A stretch of DNA of 64,000 nt. Origin: Flavivirga jejuensis (GTDB taxonomy: Bacteria > Bacteroidota > Bacteroidia > Flavobacteriales > Flavobacteriaceae). Position numbers and translations under genes: made by a program. Every line of letters begins with the position of its first letter. The first letter of the stretch is position 1. A model generated the notes under the pieces. It was not told where the DNA came from. It worked only from the letters and a program-made list of their open reading frames with translations, and ran no database searches. The stretch covers positions 186,001 to 250,000 of the forward strand of contig NZ_JAUOEL010000008.1 in NCBI RefSeq assembly GCF_030540765.1, in the 5' to 3' direction. Of the stretch, positions 56,839 through 64,000 are shown piece after piece.

Positions 56839-57894
56839 TTATTTTTTGTAGTACTGTAGATAGGTTGTTTCCTCGCCTGTAAATGTCTCTAAATAATCTT
56901 GCAAATGCAAATAAACACGATCTTCTGGATAGCATAATAAATTCACATAAACGTTCCCCCATTCATTAATATTTATGTAATAGCTCCCTTCAAATTCTCT
57001 TACTACATTTTGAATTTCTTCTGGAAGTTTACTTCTATCGTAGCCTTCTAAAAAAATTATATTGCAAAACGAGGGCTTACCAGAAAAATAGCTAAAAGCT
57101 AACAAATGATCGTAATAACCTATTAAATTTAAGGAGGGTAATATTAAAGCATAAAAAGCAATAATTTTTATATTCAAACTTTTACTTTGCTTTAGTTTAA
57201 GTATATTCCAATCTAATCCACGGTACATCATAAATAGCAATATAACATTAACCATGTTTAATGGAAATACGGTATACCCAACACCGCCATAAGTAAACGT
57301 TATTAAAACCATGGCATGCATTAGTGCTAACATAAAAATACCCAGTTTTCTAGTTTTATTAAATAGGAGTGCCACTCCAAATAACGCTTCCAGAAAAGGG
57401 ATCGCCCAAGTAAAAATTTGTCTAAGAAAAACAGGTACAAACGGTATTCTCTTGTTTAAGCCTTCAAACCAAAATTCAAAAAAAACAGTATTTGCTTTAT
57501 GTAGACCGCTCCAAATATATGTACCCGCCATAAGCAAGAAAAAGGCGATTTTAAAATGATTAAAATTATTCCTAAATAAATAATAGAAGAATATAATTAT
57601 TGCAATTTCAAAAAAGAAAGGTTGAATTCGTGTTTGATCAAAAATAGATAACAATACATAAATAAGAAAAAAATAAAGTCCTCCTCTACCATTGTCTTTT
57701 AAAAGAAACCAAATAGCTGATAGTCCAAAAATTATTAATAGTGATAAGTCTATGTAATAATTAAACTCTAGAGATTTAAAAAACAAAGGAATGGTTGGAA
57801 AGCCTCTATTGGAAAGCCATGCAGGGAAACTTAATAGAAATGGGATTAGGAAACTTATAATTAATAATAATTTAATCAATAATCTTTTTGACAT
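56839..57894 (-). CDS. Polytopic membrane protein (HTTM-like)
   Basis: A 351-residue protein with about eight hydrophobic segments and a ~75-residue soluble C-terminal part (PEEIQNVVREFEGSYYININ). TYIWSGLHKANTVFFEFWFE near residues 120-145, then AIPFLEALFGVALLFNKTRK and an ALMHAMVLITFTYGGVGYTV helix, resemble the HTTM/vitamin K-dependent carboxylase-like fold. This is pattern-based inference, and DoxX-like is an alternative. It is coupled to the downstream acyltransferase gene (1-bp gap) and is divergent from the putative copper monooxygenase gene 78 bp away. Confidence 0.75.
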   Translation of the reverse strand: MSKRLLIKLLLIISFLIPFLLSFPAWLSNRGFPTIPLFFKSLEFNYYIDLSLLIIFGLSAIWFLLKDNGRGGLYFFLIYVLLSIFDQTRIQPFFFEIAIIIFFYYLFRNNFNHFKIAFFLLMAGTYIWSGLHKANTVFFEFWFEGLNKRIPFVPVFLRQIFTWAIPFLEALFGVALLFNKTRKLGIFMLALMHAMVLITFTYGGVGYTVFPLNMVNVILLFMMYRGLDWNILKLKQSKSLNIKIIAFYALILPSLNLIGYYDHLLAFSYFSGKPSFCNIIFLEGYDRSKLPEEIQNVVREFEGSYYININEWGNVYVNLLCYPEDRVYLHLQDYLETFTGEETTYLQYYKK

Positions 57895-57972
57895 TATCCC
57901 CTTGTTGTTTTAATTAATATTTTTTTAGCTTAAAAAGCATTATTTTCGTTCTTTCTAAGAATAGAATTTTAA

Positions 57973-59133
57973 ATGAAATCTAAAGTAACAAAATATTTTG
58001 TTTTTCTAATTTTATTAGCATTTACAATTGGTGGTCTTTATTATTTAAATCTTTCTAATAGACATAAAGCTATTGTAAAAACGGTTCTATCGCATAAACT
58101 TGGAATTGTTGACAACACCTGGCATATAACTTCAAAGAATGATTCTATTTCATTAATTACTCCAACCATGATAATAGATAATATTTATAAATCGATGGAA
58201 GGGCCTCAAGTCATAAAAACGTTTCAATTAAATACTACAAAATCAGACTTGGTTTGGATTACTTCTTTTGAAACAAAGGCCTTAAATGAACATGAAGATG
58301 ATGAAATCTCAAATGATTTTATATGTCATACAAACATTGACTTTTATGATGGAGAACACTATGGTAGATGGGGGTTAAACCATAGGATTGGCATACAGTA
58401 CCCTCGTTTAACAACAATGACTAGTGGCATAGAAAGTTATAAGTTTCCTAAAGGATTTGGCTTCCCTGTATTTAGTAATGAAAATTTACTTTTATCTACT
58501 CAAACTCTAAATCATAATATTATTGGGGATGCGTTTACTGTTAAGCATGAAGTAAATATAGGCTTTGAGAAGCATTATAAAAACATGAAACCACTCACTA
58601 GCAAAGCTGTTATGGTCGTTTTACCATACGATCCCGAAAACCCTTTTTCTGGTCCAACTCCAGAAAACCCCAATGCGTGTTTGCCTATTGAGACAAAAAA
58701 CCATACCTATAACTTCAACAATGGAGCTATTTTTTCTGGACATTGGGTGATATTTCCTGGTGAAGCCACTTATAGCACAGATATTACTAATCAGCTGTTA
58801 TTATCAGAAGACACTACTTTACATCATATTGCGACTCATTTACATCCTTTTTCTGAAACATTAGCCTTTAGAGACAAAACAATTGACTCTACCTTATTTA
58901 TTAGCAAAGCAACGAATTATTCAGATAAAATTGGCATCAAGGAAATCACTTATTTTTCTAGTGAAAAAGGCATTAAACTCTATTCCGATCACAAATATGA
59001 ATTAATTTTAAAGACTAACAATACTTCAAATATTAATCAAGACATGATGGCTAGTATGTTTATGTTTTTATATGATAAGGAGATGGATGAAAAGATAAAA
59101 AAATACAATCAAGAAACGAATGAAACTTCTTAA
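57973..59133 (+). CDS. Putative PHM-like copper monooxygenase
   Basis: A 386-residue protein with an N-terminal signal anchor (YFVFLILLAFTIGGLYYL). Features that recall type II copper, ascorbate-dependent monooxygenases are FICHTNIDFY near residue 118 (a CuA-like Cys-His site), THLHPFSETLAFRD with the His-x-His at 289 and 291 after the His pair 284-285 (CuB-like) and QDMMASMFMFLYD with a Met cluster at 358-364 (CuB Met ligand). This comes from motif memory, not a search. The next gene is a SCO copper chaperone overlapping it by 14 bp, which supports a copper role. The substrate is unknown. It probably faces the periplasm. Confidence 0.6.
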   Translation: MKSKVTKYFVFLILLAFTIGGLYYLNLSNRHKAIVKTVLSHKLGIVDNTWHITSKNDSISLITPTMIIDNIYKSMEGPQVIKTFQLNTTKSDLVWITSFETKALNEHEDDEISNDFICHTNIDFYDGEHYGRWGLNHRIGIQYPRLTTMTSGIESYKFPKGFGFPVFSNENLLLSTQTLNHNIIGDAFTVKHEVNIGFEKHYKNMKPLTSKAVMVVLPYDPENPFSGPTPENPNACLPIETKNHTYNFNNGAIFSGHWVIFPGEATYSTDITNQLLLSEDTTLHHIATHLHPFSETLAFRDKTIDSTLFISKATNYSDKIGIKEITYFSSEKGIKLYSDHKYELILKTNNTSNINQDMMASMFMFLYDKEMDEKIKKYNQETNETS

Positions 59134-59713
59134 GCTTACTTTTTTATTACTTTTTTTAAGTTGCAAAAACAATTCGGAAAAGCTTCCTGTTTTAAGTTAT
59201 AAAATTGATGATTCAGGTAATAAAACTTATTATTCAATAAAATACGACGGATTTATAAATCAACTAAATAAGCCTTTTAACACTAAAAACATTGTTAATA
59301 AGGTATTCGTTGCTAATTTCTTTTTTACACGTTGTCCTAGTATTTGCCCCCCTATGAGAAATCAATTAATAGACATTGCTAAAACCTTTAAGCATGAAAA
59401 TCGTTTTATGATTGTTTCTCATACCATTGATCCTAAAAACGACAGTATTTCGGTTTTAAAATCATATGCTGAATTAACAACCATACCCAATAGTACATGG
59501 CAATTTTTATACGCTAATACAGAAAAAACTAAAGAGCAGGCAAATCAATTTATAACGAATTTTAGACCTAAAAAAGATGGTATTGATTTTTATCATAGTA
59601 GTTATGTTTCTTTAGTTGATGAAAAACATTCTATAAGAGGTTTTTATAATATATTGATTAATGAAGAGGTGAATCGATTAAAAAAAGACATTGCTTTTCT
59701 TCTATCTGAATAG
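59120..59713 (+). CDS. SCO1/SenC family copper-chaperone lipoprotein
   Basis: A 197-residue lipoprotein: signal MKLLKLTFLLLFLSC with a lipobox ending at Cys 15. The thioredoxin-like fold carries the SCO copper site: FTRCPSICPPMRNQL with the CxxxC pair near residues 73-77, and the distal His in DFYHSSYVSLVD near 155. SCO proteins deliver copper to cytochrome oxidase CuA or to other copper enzymes. Here it overlaps the putative monooxygenase gene by 14 bp and no oxidase genes are near, so it probably loads that enzyme. It converges with the second acyltransferase gene, leaving only 4 bp between them. Confidence 0.93.
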   Translation: MKLLKLTFLLLFLSCKNNSEKLPVLSYKIDDSGNKTYYSIKYDGFINQLNKPFNTKNIVNKVFVANFFFTRCPSICPPMRNQLIDIAKTFKHENRFMIVSHTIDPKNDSISVLKSYAELTTIPNSTWQFLYANTEKTKEQANQFITNFRPKKDGIDFYHSSYVSLVDEKHSIRGFYNILINEEVNRLKKDIAFLLSE

Positions 59714-59717
59714 ATAT

Positions 59718-60851
59718 TTATTTTATTTCTTTAAAAAATTTTAAGTCTCTTAATTTAGTCATAGGTCTTTCATAGTATACAAATAAGACATATGATAATC
59801 CAAATGACAAAAACCAATATAGGAAGAGTATTAAAAGTTTAATCATTACTGATTTAGCTTCTACATTAATAAAATTTTGGATTGTAAGCAAAACTAATGA
59901 ATAGTTAATGAGATATAAAGCATAAGACAAAACACTAATCTTGGTAATTGTGCTCTTAAAAAGACCTCCTTTTTTCCAAGCACTAAAAAAAGGAAACAAC
60001 AACAATAAGCTTATTGATAATAGTGGCAAGTAAAAAACATTAAAAAACAATTGAGCGTTTTCTGGTTGTATCTTAAATATGAAAATACAACTATGTACCC
60101 CAAGAAATAGCAATACGCCTAGTGCTAGAAACCAATGTTTATAACGATTCCACGTGGCATAGAATGTCTGCGCTAAATAGGCAGCAAGAAAGCCATAATA
60201 AATACTATCTATTCTATAAATAACTACTTTTCTTATATGCTTGCTCCAATCGTGATGCGAAATGATATTATGGTTGGAATGGTAATTTATACGTAAAAAG
60301 GTTATTATACATATTATAATGAGCAACATAGCTACATATAAAGCCTTCTTGGAATAATTTTTAAAACATAAAATTAAAGAAAACAATATTAGGGGACCTA
60401 TTATATAAGCATACTCTTCAATAGATAAACTCCATGATTCTGTAAAAAAGTCTGGATGTGGGCTTGAAAAATTCTGTAGAAACACAAAAAAATAAATAAC
60501 GTTTTCAATAATTTTTTCGTGCAAAAAGTAAAAGAGCAATATATTTAAAATAAGAATTAAGACGTAGTTTGGCAATGTTCTAAACCACCTTCTTACCCAA
60601 AAATATAAAAAGTCCTTAAACTTAACTTTTCCTTCTTTAATTTGCTTTAGTAAAATACCTCCAATTAAGTAACCACTTAAAACAAAAAAAAGGTCTACAC
60701 CTACGGTTCCAAAAAACTGGACGACCGTAGTATATATATTATTTTGATTTGGAAAAAGTAATAGTGTAGAATGCGAGCATAAAACCAATAAAATGGCTGA
60801 TGCTCTAATAATATCTAATCCAAAAATTCTATGCTTGTTATTTATATACAT
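59718..60851 (-). CDS. OafA/YrhL-like membrane acyltransferase, copy 2
   Basis: A 377-residue paralogue of the enzyme at 55713-56837. The same signatures are present: HRIFGLDIIRASAILLVLCS with the following His, VDLFFVLSGYLIGGILLKQI, RRWFRTLPNYVLILILN and ESWSLSIEEYAYIIGPLILF. It has about ten membrane segments and no SGNH domain. It acylates an unknown envelope glycan. The two paralogues flank the HTTM-like, monooxygenase-like and SCO genes, so one island-wide pathway is likely. It lies 25 bp from the MoxR gene, on the same strand. Confidence 0.93.
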   Translation of the reverse strand: MYINNKHRIFGLDIIRASAILLVLCSHSTLLLFPNQNNIYTTVVQFFGTVGVDLFFVLSGYLIGGILLKQIKEGKVKFKDFLYFWVRRWFRTLPNYVLILILNILLFYFLHEKIIENVIYFFVFLQNFSSPHPDFFTESWSLSIEEYAYIIGPLILFSLILCFKNYSKKALYVAMLLIIICIITFLRINYHSNHNIISHHDWSKHIRKVVIYRIDSIYYGFLAAYLAQTFYATWNRYKHWFLALGVLLFLGVHSCIFIFKIQPENAQLFFNVFYLPLLSISLLLLFPFFSAWKKGGLFKSTITKISVLSYALYLINYSLVLLTIQNFINVEAKSVMIKLLILFLYWFLSFGLSYVLFVYYERPMTKLRDLKFFKEIK

Positions 60852-60875
60852 CGAAAGACCTCAATGTACAAAAAT

Positions 60876-61829
60876 TTAAAACAGACTCTTAATAATGTCT
60901 TCTTCAGAAACACCTTCAGCTTCGGCTTTATAGTTTTTAATAATTCTATGTCTTAAAATACTATTTGCTACGGCTTGAACATTTTCAATATCTGGAGAAA
61001 ATTTACCATGAATAGCGGCATGTGTTTTTGCTGCTAAAATTAAATTTTGAGACGCTCTAGGTCCTGCTCCCCAATCTATATATGTTTTAACTAAATCTGT
61101 AGCATTATCTCCGTTAGGTCTTGTTTTACTAACCATCGCAACAGCATATTCAATAACGTTATCTGCTACTGGAATACGACGAATAAGTTGTTGAAAATCG
61201 ATTATTTGTTGTGCTGAAAATAAAGAATTTACTTTGATCTGTTTGTCTGTAGTAGTTGCTTTAACAACTTCTACTTCTTCTTTAAAAGAAGGGTAGTCTA
61301 AATTGATTGCAAACATAAAACGGTCTAATTGAGCTTCTGGTAATGGATATGTACCTTCTTGCTCAATAGGGTTCTGCGTTGCTAAAACAAAATATGGTAA
61401 ACTTAATTTATAATGATGTCCTGCAACGGTTACTGCTCTTTCTTGCATAGCTTCTAAAAGAGCTGCCTGCGTTTTTGGTGGTGTTCTATTAATCTCGTCC
61501 GCTAAAATAATATTCGAAAAAATAGGTCCTTTTAGAAACTTAAAATGACGGTCTTCATCTAAAATTTCGCTTCCCAAAATATCACTGGGCATTAAATCTG
61601 GCGTAAATTGTATACGCTTAAAATCTAATCCCAATGCTTGTGCAATGGTATTAACCATCAAGGTTTTTGCTAATCCTGGAACCCCTACAAGTAATGAGTG
61701 ACCTCCAGAAAAAATAGAAATTAAAATTTGATTTACAACATCGTCTTGACCAATAATAACTTTGGCGATTTCAGTTTTTAAATCTTTATATTGCTTTACA
61801 AATTGTTCGATGGCAGATACATCAGACAT
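60876..61829 (-). CDS. MoxR family AAA+ ATPase
   Basis: A 317-residue cytoplasmic ATPase. Walker A is SLLVGVPGLAKTLMVNTIAQ near residue 40, Walker B IILADEINRTPPKTQAALLE near 110, and sensor/arginine features include ATQNPIEQEGTYPLPEAQLD. A C-terminal MoxR lid domain follows (RPNGDNATDLVKTYIDWGAG). MoxR proteins act as chaperone-like ATPases for VWA proteins or envelope complexes. No VWA gene is in view. It lies 5 bp after the SurA-like gene, as a probable operon with the two foldases. Confidence 0.95.
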   Translation of the reverse strand: MSDVSAIEQFVKQYKDLKTEIAKVIIGQDDVVNQILISIFSGGHSLLVGVPGLAKTLMVNTIAQALGLDFKRIQFTPDLMPSDILGSEILDEDRHFKFLKGPIFSNIILADEINRTPPKTQAALLEAMQERAVTVAGHHYKLSLPYFVLATQNPIEQEGTYPLPEAQLDRFMFAINLDYPSFKEEVEVVKATTTDKQIKVNSLFSAQQIIDFQQLIRRIPVADNVIEYAVAMVSKTRPNGDNATDLVKTYIDWGAGPRASQNLILAAKTHAAIHGKFSPDIENVQAVANSILRHRIIKNYKAEAEGVSEEDIIKSLF

Positions 61830-61833
61830 ATAT

Positions 61834-63330
61834 TTACTTTTTTAACCAATTACCAGAAAACTCACACGCTCTATATTTTCCACTAATTTTTATATAAGTA
61901 TCTAATATTTTAGCTTCTTGCCATTTTTCAATAGCTTTAATTTTTTTCTCTGTGAGTGCTAACTCTTTAATTTTTAAATAATCTCGTGCATAGCTTGCTT
62001 TATGCTCGTCTATTCTGTCTGTTACCTTCATAATTTTAAACGATAGATTCCCTTTACGATCTTCCTCTTTTAAAACTTGGCTAACTTCGTTATCTTTTAA
62101 ATTCTGAATTTGCGCATATTGTTCTGGTCCCATTTTTGTCAAATCAAAATTATAATCTTGAGTTTGTGGGTTAATAAGTTGCCCGCCATCTCCACGAGTT
62201 TCTTTTTCATCACTTGCTTCTCTGGCTGCATCGGCAAATGAGATATCACCAGCGATAATACGTTCTCTTACTTTTTCTAAACGTTTTTTTGCTTCTTTTT
62301 CTGCTTCATTGGAAACTTTTGGAAATAAAAGTATATGACTTACATCATACTCTTTTCCTCTAATCTTTTCTAGATATATAATATGGTAACCAAACTGTGT
62401 CTCAAAAGGATCAGATATTTCTCCTTCTTGAAGAGAAAATGCTACTTGTCTAAATTCCTTAACCATTTTTGGTTTATCTCTATTTAGTGCTCCTAGTCTA
62501 CCTCCTTGCCTTCCAGAATGTACATCATCAGAATATAGCACCGCTTTAGAACGAAAACTAGCACCATTTTCAACAACGTCCGCTTTAAATTGTTTTAAAC
62601 GGTCAATAACTTTTTGTTTTTCTTTATCAGATACCTTTGGCTTTGCGACAATTTGAGCTACTTTAAGTTCGGTTCCAAAAGTTGGACGTTCGTTTTCTGG
62701 GATTTTGTCAAAAAATAGGCGAACTTCTTCTGGGGTTATTTCGACTTCTTCAACAATTTGAGCTTGCATCTTCCCCGAAAGTTTATTGTTTTTAATAATT
62801 TCAAAGATATAATCTCTTAAACCTTTTTCATCTTCTTGTTTATAAAGCTTAACAAGATCTTCTATATCTGGTTTTTGTTGCAAGAATTGCTGAATTGTAT
62901 ATTCTACTTCTTGCCTTACCTCTGCATCAGAGACTTGAATACTATCTTGAATGGCATGGTGCGCATATAATTTATTCTCTAATAGTTTTCCTAATATTTG
63001 GCAATCTGTAACACCTTCTATAGACCCTCCTGAGGCTTCTATCTGTTCCTTCTCTTTTGGCACATCTGAATCTAGAATAATATAATCCCCTACTACAGCA
63101 GCAACACCATCAACTTTTTTAGCATTCTTAGTAAGTATTGTATCTACTTTCTTAATATTTTGAACAAATGTCGTATCTACCTTTTTAGTATTTTGGGTAA
63201 GTGTTGAATCTACTTCTTCTTCAATAATTTCCTGCGCAGACACAACATTTACTAATAGCAAGGTTATGAATAAAACCGATATACGTTTCAAATTAATCGT
63301 AAATTTCAAATTGTTTATTTTTAATGGCAT
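61834..63330 (-). CDS. SurA-like periplasmic peptidyl-prolyl isomerase
   Basis: A 498-residue periplasmic chaperone for outer-membrane proteins. A signal peptide (KRISVLFITLLLVNVVSAQ) is followed by three tandem 11-residue repeats (VDSTLTQNTKK and variants; 63115-63213), a SurA N-domain (VDGVAAVVGDYIILDSDVPK) and two parvulin domains (SDDVHSGRQGGRLGALNRDK, YDVSHILLFPKV with ASDEKETRGDGGQL). The ATG at 63330 overlaps the upstream gene by 38 bp. A TTG at 63291, just after that gene's stop, gives MKRISVLF... and may be the true start. It lies upstream of moxR in the same direction. Confidence 0.92.
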   Translation of the reverse strand: MPLKINNLKFTINLKRISVLFITLLLVNVVSAQEIIEEEVDSTLTQNTKKVDTTFVQNIKKVDTILTKNAKKVDGVAAVVGDYIILDSDVPKEKEQIEASGGSIEGVTDCQILGKLLENKLYAHHAIQDSIQVSDAEVRQEVEYTIQQFLQQKPDIEDLVKLYKQEDEKGLRDYIFEIIKNNKLSGKMQAQIVEEVEITPEEVRLFFDKIPENERPTFGTELKVAQIVAKPKVSDKEKQKVIDRLKQFKADVVENGASFRSKAVLYSDDVHSGRQGGRLGALNRDKPKMVKEFRQVAFSLQEGEISDPFETQFGYHIIYLEKIRGKEYDVSHILLFPKVSNEAEKEAKKRLEKVRERIIAGDISFADAAREASDEKETRGDGGQLINPQTQDYNFDLTKMGPEQYAQIQNLKDNEVSQVLKEEDRKGNLSFKIMKVTDRIDEHKASYARDYLKIKELALTEKKIKAIEKWQEAKILDTYIKISGKYRACEFSGNWLKK

Positions 63331-64000
63331 CTTTTGTTATGTCTTTTTCTAATTCTCTAATAAGCTCAAGTTTTCTTTTATTAATAACTATTTGATCTAT
63401 GGTAGGTTTAACATACTCAAGAGGAGCATTATCATTTCTCAATAAAACATCATTAATTTGCATCAAATATACTCCTAATGAATCTTTGAGTTGTACAAAA
63501 TTAGATTTTTTTAACAGTTGATTTTTATTTTCGGGAGTAACTGCAGGAATTTTATCTATTATTTGGGTTAATCTTATCCAAATAGAATCGTTAAGTGAAT
63601 AGGATTTAAATTGAATAGATATGGAATCTAATTCCTTTTTGTCTTCATTGTTGTAGCGTTTAAACTTCGTTTTTATATTTTTAAAATCAATAATATTTTC
63701 ATCTACATGGATATAACGAAACATAAGAAGCTCTTCATTTAGTTTAAAAGCTTCTTTATTACTATTATAATAATCTTGAGCTTCTTTTTTATGGACTATA
63801 GTATCTATATTCCTTTTAACTAAAGCTTCTATATAAGCTTTAGTATATAAATCGTTTTTATACTGAACTACTAATTTATCAAACGCTTCTTGCTTTTCTT
63901 CATTTAAATTAAGCATGGCACCATCTACAAATAATTGTTGTGTTGCCCAACGATTAATAAAATTCTGTATTACGAGAATACTATCTTCTTTTGATGTATC
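63293..64000 (-). CDS. Parvulin/SurA-type foldase, C-terminal part (5' end outside window)
   Basis: The frame is open to the window edge: the ATG at 63916 is internal, preceded by SILVIQNFINRWATQQLFVD in frame. About 236 codons are visible. They are helical and charged (KLVVQYKNDLYTKAYIEALV, KEAQDYYNSNKEAFKLNEEL), with YVKPTIDQIVINKRKLELIR near the end. This matches SurA/PpiC-type chaperone helices without a visible parvulin active-site domain in this part. It is the first of two foldase genes in the direction of moxR, and its end overlaps the SurA-like start. Confidence 0.8.
   Translation of the reverse strand, partial: DTSKEDSILVIQNFINRWATQQLFVDGAMLNLNEEKQEAFDKLVVQYKNDLYTKAYIEALVKRNIDTIVHKKEAQDYYNSNKEAFKLNEELLMFRYIHVDENIIDFKNIKTKFKRYNNEDKKELDSISIQFKSYSLNDSIWIRLTQIIDKIPAVTPENKNQLLKKSNFVQLKDSLGVYLMQINDVLLRNDNAPLEYVKPTIDQIVINKRKLELIRELEKDITKDAIKNKQFEIYD

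Overview
The window is AT-rich chromosomal DNA from a member of the Bacteroidota, almost certainly family Flavobacteriaceae. The evidence is: type IX secretion (T9SS) C-terminal sorting domains at 2-733 and 47231-49708; a SusC/SusD pair with an ECF sigma factor and a FecR-type anti-sigma; an Oar-like TonB receptor; an OstA/LptA-like protein; DUF6495, DUF368 and DUF349 proteins; several TAnnTTTG promoter boxes; and dispersed palindromic repeats of the kind common in flavobacterial genomes. No rRNA, tRNA, CRISPR array, phage or insertion sequence was seen. Both edge genes are cut by the window.

Layout. 1-10.9 kb is mostly housekeeping: the end of a T9SS cargo gene, hisS, a DUF6495 gene, a large Oar-like receptor, the rpsF-rpsR-rplI operon, a LytTR response regulator and priA. 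11.1-14.8 kb is a tight four-gene operon of exported proteins (one DUF6175) that may form an uncharacterised envelope complex. 15-17.5 kb carries a YihY-type membrane protein, nadC and rlmH. 17.5-29 kb is the main accessory block: a small exported four-cysteine peptide, a MauE/DoxX-type redox membrane protein and a membrane-anchored protein of unknown function, facing a SusD, a frameshifted SusC, a small unknown ORF, FecR and two tandemly duplicated ECF sigma factors. 29-37.7 kb returns to core functions: MmcQ/YjbR, hpf, a HAM1-type NTPase, the RelA/SpoT synthetase-hydrolase, a Fur-family regulator, purA, an OstA-like protein and a class III aminotransferase. 37.9-46.4 kb holds a TPR protein, a small orphan gene beside a repeat, two tandem DUF368 proteins, aroE, a DUF349 protein and mazG. 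47.2-49.7 kb is a secreted PNGase F-like glycoamidase. 50-55.5 kb has two unrelated-type aconitases side by side, with an apparent fragment of an acnA start ahead of acnB. 55.7-60.9 kb is a second accessory island: two OafA-like acyltransferases flank a polytopic membrane protein, a putative PHM-like copper monooxygenase and a SCO-type copper chaperone. 60.9-64 kb has a MoxR ATPase and two SurA/parvulin-type periplasmic foldases.

How they work together. The SusCD/FecR/ECF set reads as a cell-surface-signalled uptake system: the receptor has an N-terminal STN signalling domain, FecR holds the ECF factor, and substrate binding would release it. In this strain the receptor is broken by a single extra base unless that is a sequencing error. 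The most promising undescribed systems are (1) the Cys-peptide/MauE/anchored-protein cassette, (2) the four-gene exported operon at 11.1-14.8 kb and (3) the copper-linked monooxygenase/SCO/acyltransferase island at 55.7-60.9 kb. All functional calls come from reading the sequence and family memory; no database search was run.
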